From assembly GCA_964219355.1 (NCBI GenBank), contig CAXPOZ010000005.1, positions 434,001 through 498,000 of the forward strand: a stretch of 64,000 nucleotides of DNA, written 5' to 3'. Below the pieces are notes generated by a model. The model was not told the DNA's origin and ran no database searches. It saw only the letters and a program-made list of their open reading frames with translations. The translations under genes were made by a program, and so were the position numbers. The stretch is from Parvularcula sp964219355. GTDB taxonomy: Bacteria; Pseudomonadota; Alphaproteobacteria; Caulobacterales; Parvularculaceae. Below, piece by piece: positions 1 through 8,595 of the stretch; the stretch's first letter is position 1, and each line of letters begins with the position of its first letter.

Positions 1-1
1 C

Positions 2-1429
2 GCCGAGGCCGCAGCTTACGTCCGAGGACAGAGGAAACCGGCCTTCCTTCATATGGGCTGCGTGCGCCTCTATGGTCACGCAGGGGCTGACGCCCAGACC
101 GCCTATATGTCTGCCAAGCAGATCGAGGCGGAGGAAGCCAAGGACCCCCTTCTCTCATCTGCCGCCCGCCTGATCCGTGAAGGGATCATGAGCGCGGAGG
201 AAATCCTCACCACCTATCGCGGTGTCAGCGCCCGTGTCGAACGTGCCGCAGAACATGTCATCACCCGGCCGAAGCTGAAAACGGCAGATGACGTCATGGC
301 GAGCCTCATCCCGCCCAAACGCGCCTGCGCACCGGCACTGGAAACCAGCAAAACGGACCGCGAAAAGCTGCTAGGCAAGAGCGATGTCCGTGCCCTCGGT
401 GAGCCGCAGCATATGGCAAAGCTCATCAATCTGGCGATGACGGATCTTATGCTCGCCCATGAGGAAATCGTCCTTGCCGGCGAGGATGTCGGCAAAAAGG
501 GCGGCGTTTATGGCGTGACGCAACGCCTGCAGGACCGGTTCGGCCGTACACGGGTGATCGATACCCTGCTTGATGAACAGTCGATCCTCGGGCTTGGCAT
601 CGGCATGGCGCATAATGGCCTGTTACCGATGCCGGAGATCCAGTTCCTCGCCTATCTGCACAATGCCATCGACCAGCTCCGCGCGGAAGCGGCGAGCCTC
701 TCCTTCTTCTCGAATGGACAGTTCACGAACCCGATGGTCGTCCGCATTGCAGGGCTAGGCTATCAACGCGGGTTCGGTGGGCACTTTCACAATGAGAATA
801 CGGTTGCCGCGATCCGCGATATCCCCGGCCTCATCCTCGCCTGCCCGTCCAATGGCCGCGACGCCGTCCTGATGCTGAGGGAATGCGTGCGGCTCGCACG
901 GGAAGAGCAGCGTCTCGTCGTCTTTCTCGAACCCATCGCGCTTTATATGGTCCGTGACCTTCACGAAAAGGGCGATGGCGGATGGATGTTTGACTATCCG
1001 GCACCTGACAGTACCGACACCATCGCTTTGGGCGATGTAGGTGTGCATGGCGAGGGTAAAGACCTTGCCATCGTCAGTTTTGCGAACGGAGCCTATCTCT
1101 CACGGCAGGCACAGAAAATCCTTCAGGACGAGCACGGCTTTGCCGCAACCGTCATCGATCTGCGCTGGCTCTCGCCACTGCCGAAAGACAGCCTGCTTGC
1201 CGCACTCAAAGGGCACAACCGTGTGCTGATCGTTGATGAATGCCGCGAGCAGGGCTCGCACAGCGAAGCCCTCACCACGCTCCTGAAAGAAGAGACAGGC
1301 CTTGCGACCGCCCGGCTGGTCGCGACCGACAGCTATATCGCAACCGGCCCTGCCTATGGCGCGACCATGCCCGACCGCGACGGCATCATTTCTGCCGCCC
1401 TCGCGCTGGCCAAGGGAGACGAGAAATGA
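2..1429 (+). CDS. 2-oxo acid dehydrogenase E1 component, fused alpha/beta type (5'-truncated by window edge)
   Basis: The reading frame is open from the left edge, so the start lies outside the window; the first internal ATG (53) falls inside a conserved stretch and is not the real start. What is visible is the beta-type half of a thiamine-diphosphate-dependent E1: a pyrimidine-binding domain (AGEDVG, then LDEQSILGLGIGMA) followed by the transketolase C-terminal domain (VIDLRWLSPLP, then VDECREQGSHSEAL). The upstream residues resemble the end of an alpha-type domain, so the whole enzyme is probably a single-chain alpha-beta fusion of branched-chain or pyruvate dehydrogenase type; the substrate cannot be told from this part. 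Such enzymes decarboxylate a 2-oxo acid and pass the acyl group to a lipoyl E2. The stop overlaps the ATG of the acyltransferase gene (ATGA), so the two are co-translated. Confidence 0.82.
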   Translation, partial: AEAAAYVRGQRKPAFLHMGCVRLYGHAGADAQTAYMSAKQIEAEEAKDPLLSSAARLIREGIMSAEEILTTYRGVSARVERAAEHVITRPKLKTADDVMASLIPPKRACAPALETSKTDREKLLGKSDVRALGEPQHMAKLINLAMTDLMLAHEEIVLAGEDVGKKGGVYGVTQRLQDRFGRTRVIDTLLDEQSILGLGIGMAHNGLLPMPEIQFLAYLHNAIDQLRAEAASLSFFSNGQFTNPMVVRIAGLGYQRGFGGHFHNENTVAAIRDIPGLILACPSNGRDAVLMLRECVRLAREEQRLVVFLEPIALYMVRDLHEKGDGGWMFDYPAPDSTDTIALGDVGVHGEGKDLAIVSFANGAYLSRQAQKILQDEHGFAATVIDLRWLSPLPKDSLLAALKGHNRVLIVDECREQGSHSEALTTLLKEETGLATARLVATDSYIATGPAYGATMPDRDGIISAALALAKGDEK

Positions 1430-2457
1430 GCACCGCAAAACGCACTGCCCTCGTCGTCGCCCCCGGCCGCGGGGTCTATAACGCTGCCGAGCTTGGCTAT
1501 TTCCACCGTCACCATGAGAGCCGCCTCGATTTGCTCGCGGGTTTTGACGCACAGCGCGCTGAGCGCGGCCAGACGAGCCTTGCGGAACTCGATGGTGCCG
1601 AGCGTTTCACCCTCTCGAAATTCACCCGCGGCGATAATGCCTCGGGGCTCATCTATGCCTGTTCCTATGCGGATTATCTGGCAATCGACCGGGAGGCCTT
1701 CGACATCGTTGCCGTCACCGGCAATTCCATGGGCTGGTACACCGCCCTTGCCTGTGGCGGCGCGCTTGAAGGCGATCAGGGGTTCGAGGTCGTCAACACC
1801 ATGGGCACGATCATGCAGGAAGATCTGATCGGCGGTCAGCTGATCTATCCTTTCGTTGATGGCGATTGGCGGGAAATCCCCGGCAAGCGAGAGGAACTCA
1901 TTGCTCTCGTCGAAGACATCCCAGACCTGCATATCTCGATCCGGCTCGGCGGGATGCTGGTGCTGGCGGGGCTGGAGCCCGCGCTGAAAGAAGCGGAAAG
2001 CCGCCTTCTCCTCATTCAGGACCGCTACCCCATGCGGCTCGCCAATCATGCGGCTTTTCACACGCCCCTGCTGAAAGGAAACTCCGCACGGGGAAAATCG
2101 GCGCTGCCGCCTTCTCTCTTTGGCCAGCCTGAAACACCCATGATCGACGGACGCGGCCATGTCTGGCTGCCCAAAGCGACCCCGATTGAGACGCTCTGGG
2201 ACTATACGTTCGGCGAACAGGTGACGCAGACGTATGACTTCACCCGCGCGGTGATCACGGGCCTGCATGAATTTGCGCCCGATGTGGTGATCCTGCTTGG
2301 TCCGGGTACGACGCTTGGCGGCGCTACAGCGCAGGCCATGATCGAATGCGAATGGGGCGGGCTGACCTCGAAGGCGGATTTCATCGCCCGCCAGAAAGAA
2401 GACCCGGTGATCCTTTCCATGGGCATGGACGATCAGCGCAAGGACGTCATTGCCTGA
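1426..2457 (+). CDS. FabD/malonyl-CoA-ACP transacylase-like acyltransferase
   Basis: A 343-residue protein of the FabD acyltransferase fold. The nucleophile-elbow motif GNSMGW lies near residue 103 in the context VTGNSMGWYTAL, in place of the usual GHSLGE; a FHTPL motif (near residue 210) matches the FabD histidine region. The frame runs open further upstream, but the ATG at 1426 overlaps the preceding stop (ATGA) and has an AAGGGAG ribosome site 7 nt before it, so that start is preferred. Being coupled to a 2-oxo acid dehydrogenase E1 suggests that it handles an acyl group made by that enzyme, for example loading a branched starter unit; this is inference. The family assignment is fairly secure but the substrate is unknown. 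Confidence 0.68.
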   Translation: MSTAKRTALVVAPGRGVYNAAELGYFHRHHESRLDLLAGFDAQRAERGQTSLAELDGAERFTLSKFTRGDNASGLIYACSYADYLAIDREAFDIVAVTGNSMGWYTALACGGALEGDQGFEVVNTMGTIMQEDLIGGQLIYPFVDGDWREIPGKREELIALVEDIPDLHISIRLGGMLVLAGLEPALKEAESRLLLIQDRYPMRLANHAAFHTPLLKGNSARGKSALPPSLFGQPETPMIDGRGHVWLPKATPIETLWDYTFGEQVTQTYDFTRAVITGLHEFAPDVVILLGPGTTLGGATAQAMIECEWGGLTSKADFIARQKEDPVILSMGMDDQRKDVIA

Positions 2458-2619
2458 TCCCGTAAAAAGGCATGCCGTCCACTGAGCACTAAAATGACAC
2501 GATATATTGCGCCGCACAACACCAGTGAGATGTCGCAATAATTCCACCGAAACGGGGTGCACGAGCCTTAAGAATTTGTTAAGAGGGACTCGAGGGTATC
2601 AATTCTGTGGGGTTATCAC

Positions 2620-2979
2620 ATGTTTGAACAAATCTGGTCGGACCTGTCTGGTTCGGTAGAATCTGTCGTTTCCAGCAAGGACTGGGTCGTTCTTGGGATC
2701 ATGGCTGTTGCGGCGCTGGCCGTTGGCCTGACCATGCCGAAATGGACAAGCGTTTTTGGCCGTGCTGGCCAAGGCCTGCTGCTTGTCGCACTCGCGCTGT
2801 TCCTCTGGGACGTACTGGACAACGAAAACCGTTTCGCATGGTCCAACTGGGATGCTGAAGGCAAAGAAAGCTGGATGGAGCTGATGGCGATGACCGTCAA
2901 AACGCTCGTCGGCTACTATGCCGTCATGCTGGTTGGCGTTGCCGTCATTCACGGTGTCAAATCGGTTGTGCAGCGCTAA
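2620..2979 (+). CDS. Small membrane protein of unknown function
   Basis: A 119-residue protein with three probable membrane helices (about residues 22-40, 50-65 and 92-113) and a Trp-rich polar loop between the second and third (WSNWDAEGKESW). A GGGG ribosome site lies 7 nt before the ATG. It stands alone on the plus strand, with 160 bp upstream for a promoter and a strong terminator 30 bp after the stop, so it looks like a monocistronic transcript. I do not recognise the family. Confidence 0.6.
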   Translation: MFEQIWSDLSGSVESVVSSKDWVVLGIMAVAALAVGLTMPKWTSVFGRAGQGLLLVALALFLWDVLDNENRFAWSNWDAEGKESWMELMAMTVKTLVGYYAVMLVGVAVIHGVKSVVQR

Positions 2980-3007
2980 GCCGCACACCTAACCGTTAGA
3001 TACTAGG

Positions 3008-3037
3008 AACCCGCCGGTCCGCGCCGGCGGGTTTTTT
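3008..3037 (+). terminator. Rho-independent terminator after the small membrane protein
   Basis: Perfect 10-bp stem with arms AACCCGCCGG (3008-3017) and CCGGCGGGTT (3024-3033), a 6-nt loop and a T6 run (3032-3037). It ends the plus-strand transcript of the 2620-2979 gene, just before the convergent metG stop. Confidence 0.9.
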
Positions 3038-3065
3038 CATGTCCGAAACTCTGCGCCGGACCGAA

Positions 3066-4760
3066 TCAGGCGTCTTTGGGTGCGCCGAATCGCTCTGACC
3101 AGGCAGCCAGATCTTCATCTTCGACCTTTTTGAAGAGCACGTCCGGGGCCTCAATCGGCATCCCGACTTCAAGCCGTGAAAGCAGATCCTTGGCTTTCCC
3201 TTCGGGCCATGCCGGGGCCTCCTCCCCTTCGCGGCCGAAAATCGAGAGGATTTTTGCAGCCGTGAACGGAATCACCGGCGCGGACAGCTCGGCAATCAGC
3301 TGGATCAAGTTGAGCGCGGTGCGCACGCCAACGGCTGCCTTTTCCGGATCGGTTTTGAAGGCCGTCCATGGCGCGGCAACCTGAAGATATTCATTCCCCG
3401 AGACCCAGATCGCGCGCAGCTCAGCAAAGGCCTTACGGAAATCGATCGCTTCGAGATGACCGGTATAGGCTTCGATGCGACGATCAAGCTCCGCATACAG
3501 CGCTTCTTCGGCTTCGCCGACCGTCCCGCCATCGGGCACAACGCCGTCAAAGCGTGACGCATTGAACCGCGTCACCCGATTGACTAGATTGCCCAATACA
3601 TCGGCGAGATCCTTGTTCACCGCACCGGCAAAATTCTCGAGCGTGAAGGCGGTGTCATCGCTTTCGGGCGCATTTGCCATCAGATACCAGCGCCATGCAT
3701 CGGCCGGCATGATCTCAAGCGCTGCATCCATGAAAATGCCGCGGCCTTCCGATGTCGAAAACTTACCCCCGTACCAGGTCAGCCAGTTCAGGCTTTTCAG
3801 CGTATCGACTTTCTTCCACGGCTCCCGGCTGCCGATCTGCGTGCAGGGGAAAGAAACCGTGTGGAAGGCGACATTGTCCTTGCCCATGAACTGGACATAG
3901 CGGGTATCATCCGCTCCCTGATCGGTGCGCCACCAGCGCTCCCAACCGTCCGTATCCCATTCTTTTGTCGCGGCGATATATTCGATGGGCGCATCGAACC
4001 AGACATAAAAGACCTTGTTCTCGAATCCCTCGCGATTGACGGGTACGCCCCATTCAAGGTCACGGGTGATCGAACGGTCGCGCAGGCCCTCATCGAGCCA
4101 TTTTTTGGCGATGGATCGGGTCAGCAACGGCCAATCAGGGTGGCTGTCGACCCAGGCGCGCACTTCGCCTTCGAGTTTCGACTGCAGCAGATAGAGGTGC
4201 CGTGTGTCCCGAACCTCGATATCCTTTGCGCCGGATACGGCGGAATAAGGATCAATCAGGTCAGTGGGATCGAGCAGCTTGCCGCAATTGTCGCACTGGT
4301 CGCCCCGCGCTTTCTCAAAACCACAATTGGGACAGGTGCCCTCGACATAGCGGTCTGGTAGAAAGCGTCCATCCGTAGGCGAATAGACCTGCCGGTCGGT
4401 ACGCTCCTCGATAAAGCCTTCCGCCTCTAGCCGGGCGGCAAAATGCTGGGTCAACTCGTGGTTGGCCTCGCTCGAAGAGCGGCCAAAGTGATTGTAGGAA
4501 AGCCCAAAGCCCTCGCCGGCCGCTTTCTGGATCTCGTGTTGCTCGGCGCAATAGGCGGCGACATCCTGCCCGGCTTTCCGCGCAGCAAGCTCCGCCGGCG
4601 TGCCATGCTCATCGGTCGCGCAGATATAGGCGACCTCATGCCCGCGCGCCCGGCAGTACCGGGCATAGACATCGGCCGGCAGCATGGAGCCGACAAGGTT
4701 CCCAAGATGCTTGATGCCATTGATGTAGGGCAGCGCCGAAGTGATGAGAATGCGAGCCAT
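3066..4760 (-). CDS. metG: Methionine--tRNA ligase
   Basis: Class I methionyl-tRNA synthetase of 564 residues; charges tRNA-Met with methionine in the cytoplasm. The start MARILITSALPYING carries the standard N-terminal strand, with the HIGH-type signature as KHLGN. A zinc knuckle follows (CPNCG...CDNC, about residues 130-150) and the KMSKS loop appears as KFSTS in GGKFSTSEGRG. The C-terminal anticodon-binding domain is present but the extra EMAP/Arc1p-like tRNA-binding domain of longer enzymes is not. The frame extends 10 codons further upstream, but homology places the start at the ATG at 4760. It is the last gene of a long minus-strand series. Confidence 0.95.
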   Translation of the reverse strand: MARILITSALPYINGIKHLGNLVGSMLPADVYARYCRARGHEVAYICATDEHGTPAELAARKAGQDVAAYCAEQHEIQKAAGEGFGLSYNHFGRSSSEANHELTQHFAARLEAEGFIEERTDRQVYSPTDGRFLPDRYVEGTCPNCGFEKARGDQCDNCGKLLDPTDLIDPYSAVSGAKDIEVRDTRHLYLLQSKLEGEVRAWVDSHPDWPLLTRSIAKKWLDEGLRDRSITRDLEWGVPVNREGFENKVFYVWFDAPIEYIAATKEWDTDGWERWWRTDQGADDTRYVQFMGKDNVAFHTVSFPCTQIGSREPWKKVDTLKSLNWLTWYGGKFSTSEGRGIFMDAALEIMPADAWRWYLMANAPESDDTAFTLENFAGAVNKDLADVLGNLVNRVTRFNASRFDGVVPDGGTVGEAEEALYAELDRRIEAYTGHLEAIDFRKAFAELRAIWVSGNEYLQVAAPWTAFKTDPEKAAVGVRTALNLIQLIAELSAPVIPFTAAKILSIFGREGEEAPAWPEGKAKDLLSRLEVGMPIEAPDVLFKKVEDEDLAAWSERFGAPKDA

Positions 4761-4835
4761 GTCCGTTCCTGTCGCGAGCCAGAGAGCCATGGCTCATGGC
4801 GCAACTGACCCGATGGTGCAACGGGCGGCTTGCGA

Positions 4836-5630
4836 TCAGAACAGGCGGCCGAGCGCGAGCCCCGCATAGGACCGGCCGTCATCGTCAACGAGCGGGCTGT
4901 CTTCGACCTCATCCGGCAGGAATTCATGCCGCGCGGAGAAGAACACCGCCCATGACGAGGACAATGCCTGCCGCACCGAAATCCCGGCATAGGGTGTCAG
5001 CGTCTCGCCCGGCGCATAGGCATTGCGCACGAAAGTGCCGGTGCCGCCGTTGAAATTGGTGATCGTCATCGCCTCACCCGGCAGCACACCATAATAGTAA
5101 TCGCTGAGTTCTTCGGACCGGAACGCCACACCGAGGAAAGGCGTCACATTGGTCGCCACATGCGGGTTCCAGGACCACGCAGCCTGACCGCGCAGCTCGA
5201 ACCCGCCATGCTCGTCGAGCACGTCATGCACGGCGTACCCTGTGAGATAGACCGTCTCGTCGATATTATAGGCAATCCAGCCGCCCGCCTCGAGCGTGCC
5301 GCTACGGTCATCCATGCCTTCGAAAACCGGGCTGTCATCAGCCTCATAGCCATTAAAGCGGTACTCCGCCGTCGCCGCAGCTTCCCATCGATCCGATTTG
5401 AAGACCATCAGGCTGGCTGACGTGCCGGAGACAGAAATCCGCCCGCCATCGAGATAGAGCAGCGGCACGGGGAAGAGCCGGTAATCGTCCTCAAGTTCCG
5501 CATAGGGTTCGGAGACAATACCAACGCCTGCGCCGATGGCCCGTGTCGGTGTCTCTTCCTGCGCAAAGGCAGGAGAAATCATCAGGCCGGAAAGCGCAGC
5601 CAGCAGTGCGCCCGCACGAAAATGGGTCAT
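4836..5630 (-). CDS. MipA/OmpV family outer-membrane protein
   Basis: A 264-residue predicted outer-membrane beta-barrel. It has a signal peptide ending ...ISPAFAQ, the family-typical beginning GAGVGIVSEPYAELEDDYRLFPVPLLYLDG, alternating amphipathic strands, and an aromatic C-terminal residue (GLALGRLF) as used for barrel insertion. An AAGGAG ribosome site lies 6 nt before the ATG at 5630, which decides that start over an upstream GTG at 5645. In other proteobacteria the family scaffolds murein enzymes (MipA) or is osmolarity-related (OmpV); which applies here cannot be told. Confidence 0.8.
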   Translation of the reverse strand: MTHFRAGALLAALSGLMISPAFAQEETPTRAIGAGVGIVSEPYAELEDDYRLFPVPLLYLDGGRISVSGTSASLMVFKSDRWEAAATAEYRFNGYEADDSPVFEGMDDRSGTLEAGGWIAYNIDETVYLTGYAVHDVLDEHGGFELRGQAAWSWNPHVATNVTPFLGVAFRSEELSDYYYGVLPGEAMTITNFNGGTGTFVRNAYAPGETLTPYAGISVRQALSSSWAVFFSARHEFLPDEVEDSPLVDDDGRSYAGLALGRLF

Positions 5631-5719
5631 CTTCGACTCCTTCACTCATCTTGCGGGATGGCCCCTCGCGGCCCCCTCACCTCAACTTGTTTACCACATT
5701 CAGCCGCGATGTCGCGGGG

Positions 5720-6208
5720 TCAGCCATCGCAATCGGTTGTCGCGGCACGGCTGCGCAGGTCGGGCGTGTAGAAATCGAGATCCTTGCCGCGCGAGAAAAC
5801 CGTGAAACAGCTATCTGGCTGGCCAGCTTGCGCGCGCTCAGGGTAGCGGAAACAGAGCTGGTTATTGGCAATCGTATAGGTGCCAAGGAGCTGATTGTTG
5901 TTAGTCGCGTCATAGAACTGCCCGTCACTATCCAGCGCCTCGGCGAAGGGCGTGCCGTCAGGATAACAGCCGCGCAGCACCCGTCCGCGCAGGACAGCCG
6001 AAATCTCAGCGGTTCCGAGCCTCTTGCCTTCGAGCCCCTGCTCCCGCGCGCGCGGGTTTTCTTCAGGGCCCCAGTCCTTCCAGTCCTCGGTCTGGGCGAG
6101 CGGGCCATCCTCGGCGGTCCGCTGATCCGGCCCAAGCGGCAGGTTTGGCGCGCCGCTCGCGCAAGCGGCCAGAACGAATGTGCTGAAAATGGCGATACAG
6201 GATTTCAT
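5720..6208 (-). CDS. Small lipoprotein of unknown function
   Basis: A 162-residue protein with a lipoprotein signal (MKSCIAIFSTFVLAAC, lipobox LAAC), so it is probably anchored in the outer or inner membrane facing the periplasm. The mature part has four cysteines, in the contexts RGCYPDG, QLCFRYP, DSCFTVF and a C-terminal DCDG. The pattern ...YTIANNQLCFRYPE...CFTVFSRGKDLDFY recurs in small uncharacterised alphaproteobacterial proteins but I cannot name the family. The ATG at 6208 is preferred because it gives the lipobox at the correct distance; a longer in-frame start at 6265 would spoil it. Confidence 0.62.
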   Translation of the reverse strand: MKSCIAIFSTFVLAACASGAPNLPLGPDQRTAEDGPLAQTEDWKDWGPEENPRAREQGLEGKRLGTAEISAVLRGRVLRGCYPDGTPFAEALDSDGQFYDATNNNQLLGTYTIANNQLCFRYPERAQAGQPDSCFTVFSRGKDLDFYTPDLRSRAATTDCDG

Positions 6209-6273
6209 CTTACGCCCCCGGAATGATGAGGCCGCCGTTTTAGAGGAAAAACAGCGGCCCTGCACCCCGCCTG

Positions 6274-8544
6274 TCAGGTGCCGAAATTATTGGACCGTGG
6301 GAAGCCTTTAGGCACGATCTTACCGGCCTGCGCCCGCTTGCCGGTCCAGTCATGCCAGCCCGCTTCGATCTGGCTGCGCCCGGCCTTGTCGGTCCAGGTC
6401 AGGCCCTCTTCCTGCGTGAAATATTTGGCATCGGAGAGAGCCGCCCCGCCTGAATATTTCTGAAGCTGGACGCCCTTGCCGCGCGACATGATGGGCAGTT
6501 CACTAGCCGGGAAGATGATCAGCTTACGGTTGGTGCCGACAGCGGCGATCCAGCCGTCCTCTCCGGGCTCGCCATTAATGATGCGAGCAACCTGCGCCTC
6601 AGCGCCCTGCGCGGGGTTCAGTACCTGTTTGCCCTTTTTGGTTGTGGCCAGCACATCATCCTCTTTGACGAACAGTCCGTGCCCGGCAGATGACGCCACC
6701 AGCAGCATACGCCCGCCCTGATAAAGGAAGATCTGCGCCAGATCGTGCTCATTCCCCAGATCGATCATCAGGCGGAACGGCTCGCCATGCCCGCGCCCGC
6801 CGGGCAGATCCTTCACATCGAGCGTGAAGAATTTCCCGTTGGTCGCAAACAGCATGACCTTGTCAGTTGTCTGGGCGTGCAGCGAAAAGCGGCCCTTGTC
6901 CCCGTCCTTGTATTTGACGGTGGAGAGATCTTCGACATGCCCTTTTAAGGCGCGCACCCATCCTTTATCTGAAATGACAACTGTGACCGGCTCTTTCTCG
7001 ATGAGATCATCGAGATTGACCTCCATCTCGGCGGGTGCATCAGCCAGTTCCGTCCGCCTACGGCCGAGGTCAGATTTGGGATCAAAGGCTTTTCTGGTTT
7101 CCTTAAGCTGCTCGGTGATCTTCTTCCATTGAAGGTCATCCGATTTGAGCAGTGCCCTCAAGTCTTTCTGCTCCGCTTTGAGTGCCTTGTGCTCGGTCTT
7201 GATTTCCATCTCTTCAAGCTTGCGCAGCGAGCGGAGCCGCATATTGAGGATCGCTTCAGCCTGCACATCCGAGAGGCTGAACGTCTTCATCAGCTCTTCT
7301 TTGGGATGATCCTCATACCGAATGATGCGGATCACCTCATCAAGATTGAGATAGGCGATGAGGAAGCCATCAAGGACTTCCAGCCGGTGCGCGATCTTGT
7401 CGAGCCGGAAACGGGTGCCGCGAACCAGCACTTCCTTGCGGTGATCAAGGAAAGCCTGAAGACAGTCGCGCAAGCCCAGAACGCGCGGCGCGCCATCCGC
7501 GCCGATGACGTTCATGTTGAGCGAAATCCGGCTCTCAAGATCTGTCAGCTTGAAGAGGGTTTCCATGACAATCTGCGGATCGATATTGCCGGTCTTGGGC
7601 TCCAGCACGAGGCGGATATCCTCGGCGCTTTCATCGCGCACATCGGTAAGGATCGGCAGTTTGCGCGTCTGGATCAGCTCGGCGATGCGCTCGACTAACC
7701 GCGACTTCTGGATCTGGTACGGAATTTCCGTGACGACGATCTGGTAGCGCCCGCGCCCCAGATCCTCGGTCTCCCATTTCGCGCGGATGCGGAAACCGCC
7801 GCGGCCCGTCGCATAGGCCTCGACGATATTCTCCTGCGGCTCGACACAGACACCGCCCGTAGGCAGGTCCGGCCCCTTCACATAATTGAGGAGAGTCTCG
7901 GTGCGCGCATTCGGCGTCTTGATGAGGTGTACGGAAGCATCGATCAGTTCGGCCACATTGTGCGGCGGGATATTGGTCGCCATACCGACCGCGATCCCAG
8001 CAGAACCATTGGCGAGGAGATGCGGGAAAGCAGCGGGTAGGACGACGGGCTCGCGCCCTTCCCCATCATAGGTTTCCCGAAAATCGACCGTGTCATTGTC
8101 GATGCCGTCCAGCAGCATCTCGGCAGCCTGCGTCAGGCGGCACTCCGTATACCGCATGGCTGCCGCATTATCGCCGTCGATATTGCCGAAGTTCCCCTGC
8201 CCGTCGATCAGCGGGACACGGACGGAAAAGTCCTGCACCAGCCGCACCATCGCGTCATAAATCGCTTGGTCGCCATGCGGGTGAAAATCGCCCATCACCT
8301 GGCCCGCGACCTTGGCGGACTTCCGGTAGCTGCCGTCGGAATTGAGCTTCATCTGCCGCATCGCATAGAGGATGCGCCGGTGCACAGGCTTCAGTCCGTC
8401 GCGCACATCGGGCAGCGCCCGCGACGTAATCGTCGATAGCGCATAAGCGAGATAGCGCCGCGACAGCGCCTCGGTCATGGGTTCATTGAAAATGTTTTCG
8501 GGGACGTCGCGCGGCGGCGGCGTTTTCGTCGGTCGTTTGGCCAT
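6274..8544 (-). CDS. parC: DNA topoisomerase IV subunit A
   Basis: A 756-residue type IIA topoisomerase subunit. It has the GyrA/ParC core with the active-site tyrosine in AMRYTECRL (about Tyr132), and a divergent C-terminal domain lacking the GyrA box, which supports ParC rather than GyrA; a parE gene is 6 kb away. With ParE it decatenates daughter chromosomes and relaxes supercoils. In the quinolone region the sequence is HPHGDQAIYDAM: a Gln stands where E. coli ParC has Ser80 and an Asp where it has Glu84. It follows the amylase-like gene by 51 bp on the same strand. Confidence 0.95.
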   Translation of the reverse strand: MAKRPTKTPPPRDVPENIFNEPMTEALSRRYLAYALSTITSRALPDVRDGLKPVHRRILYAMRQMKLNSDGSYRKSAKVAGQVMGDFHPHGDQAIYDAMVRLVQDFSVRVPLIDGQGNFGNIDGDNAAAMRYTECRLTQAAEMLLDGIDNDTVDFRETYDGEGREPVVLPAAFPHLLANGSAGIAVGMATNIPPHNVAELIDASVHLIKTPNARTETLLNYVKGPDLPTGGVCVEPQENIVEAYATGRGGFRIRAKWETEDLGRGRYQIVVTEIPYQIQKSRLVERIAELIQTRKLPILTDVRDESAEDIRLVLEPKTGNIDPQIVMETLFKLTDLESRISLNMNVIGADGAPRVLGLRDCLQAFLDHRKEVLVRGTRFRLDKIAHRLEVLDGFLIAYLNLDEVIRIIRYEDHPKEELMKTFSLSDVQAEAILNMRLRSLRKLEEMEIKTEHKALKAEQKDLRALLKSDDLQWKKITEQLKETRKAFDPKSDLGRRRTELADAPAEMEVNLDDLIEKEPVTVVISDKGWVRALKGHVEDLSTVKYKDGDKGRFSLHAQTTDKVMLFATNGKFFTLDVKDLPGGRGHGEPFRLMIDLGNEHDLAQIFLYQGGRMLLVASSAGHGLFVKEDDVLATTKKGKQVLNPAQGAEAQVARIINGEPGEDGWIAAVGTNRKLIIFPASELPIMSRGKGVQLQKYSGGAALSDAKYFTQEEGLTWTDKAGRSQIEAGWHDWTGKRAQAGKIVPKGFPRSNNFGT

Positions 8545-8595
8545 ACACCCGATTAGGCAGATTGGCGCCCGGGGGGAAGTCCTCTCATTCCCTGT

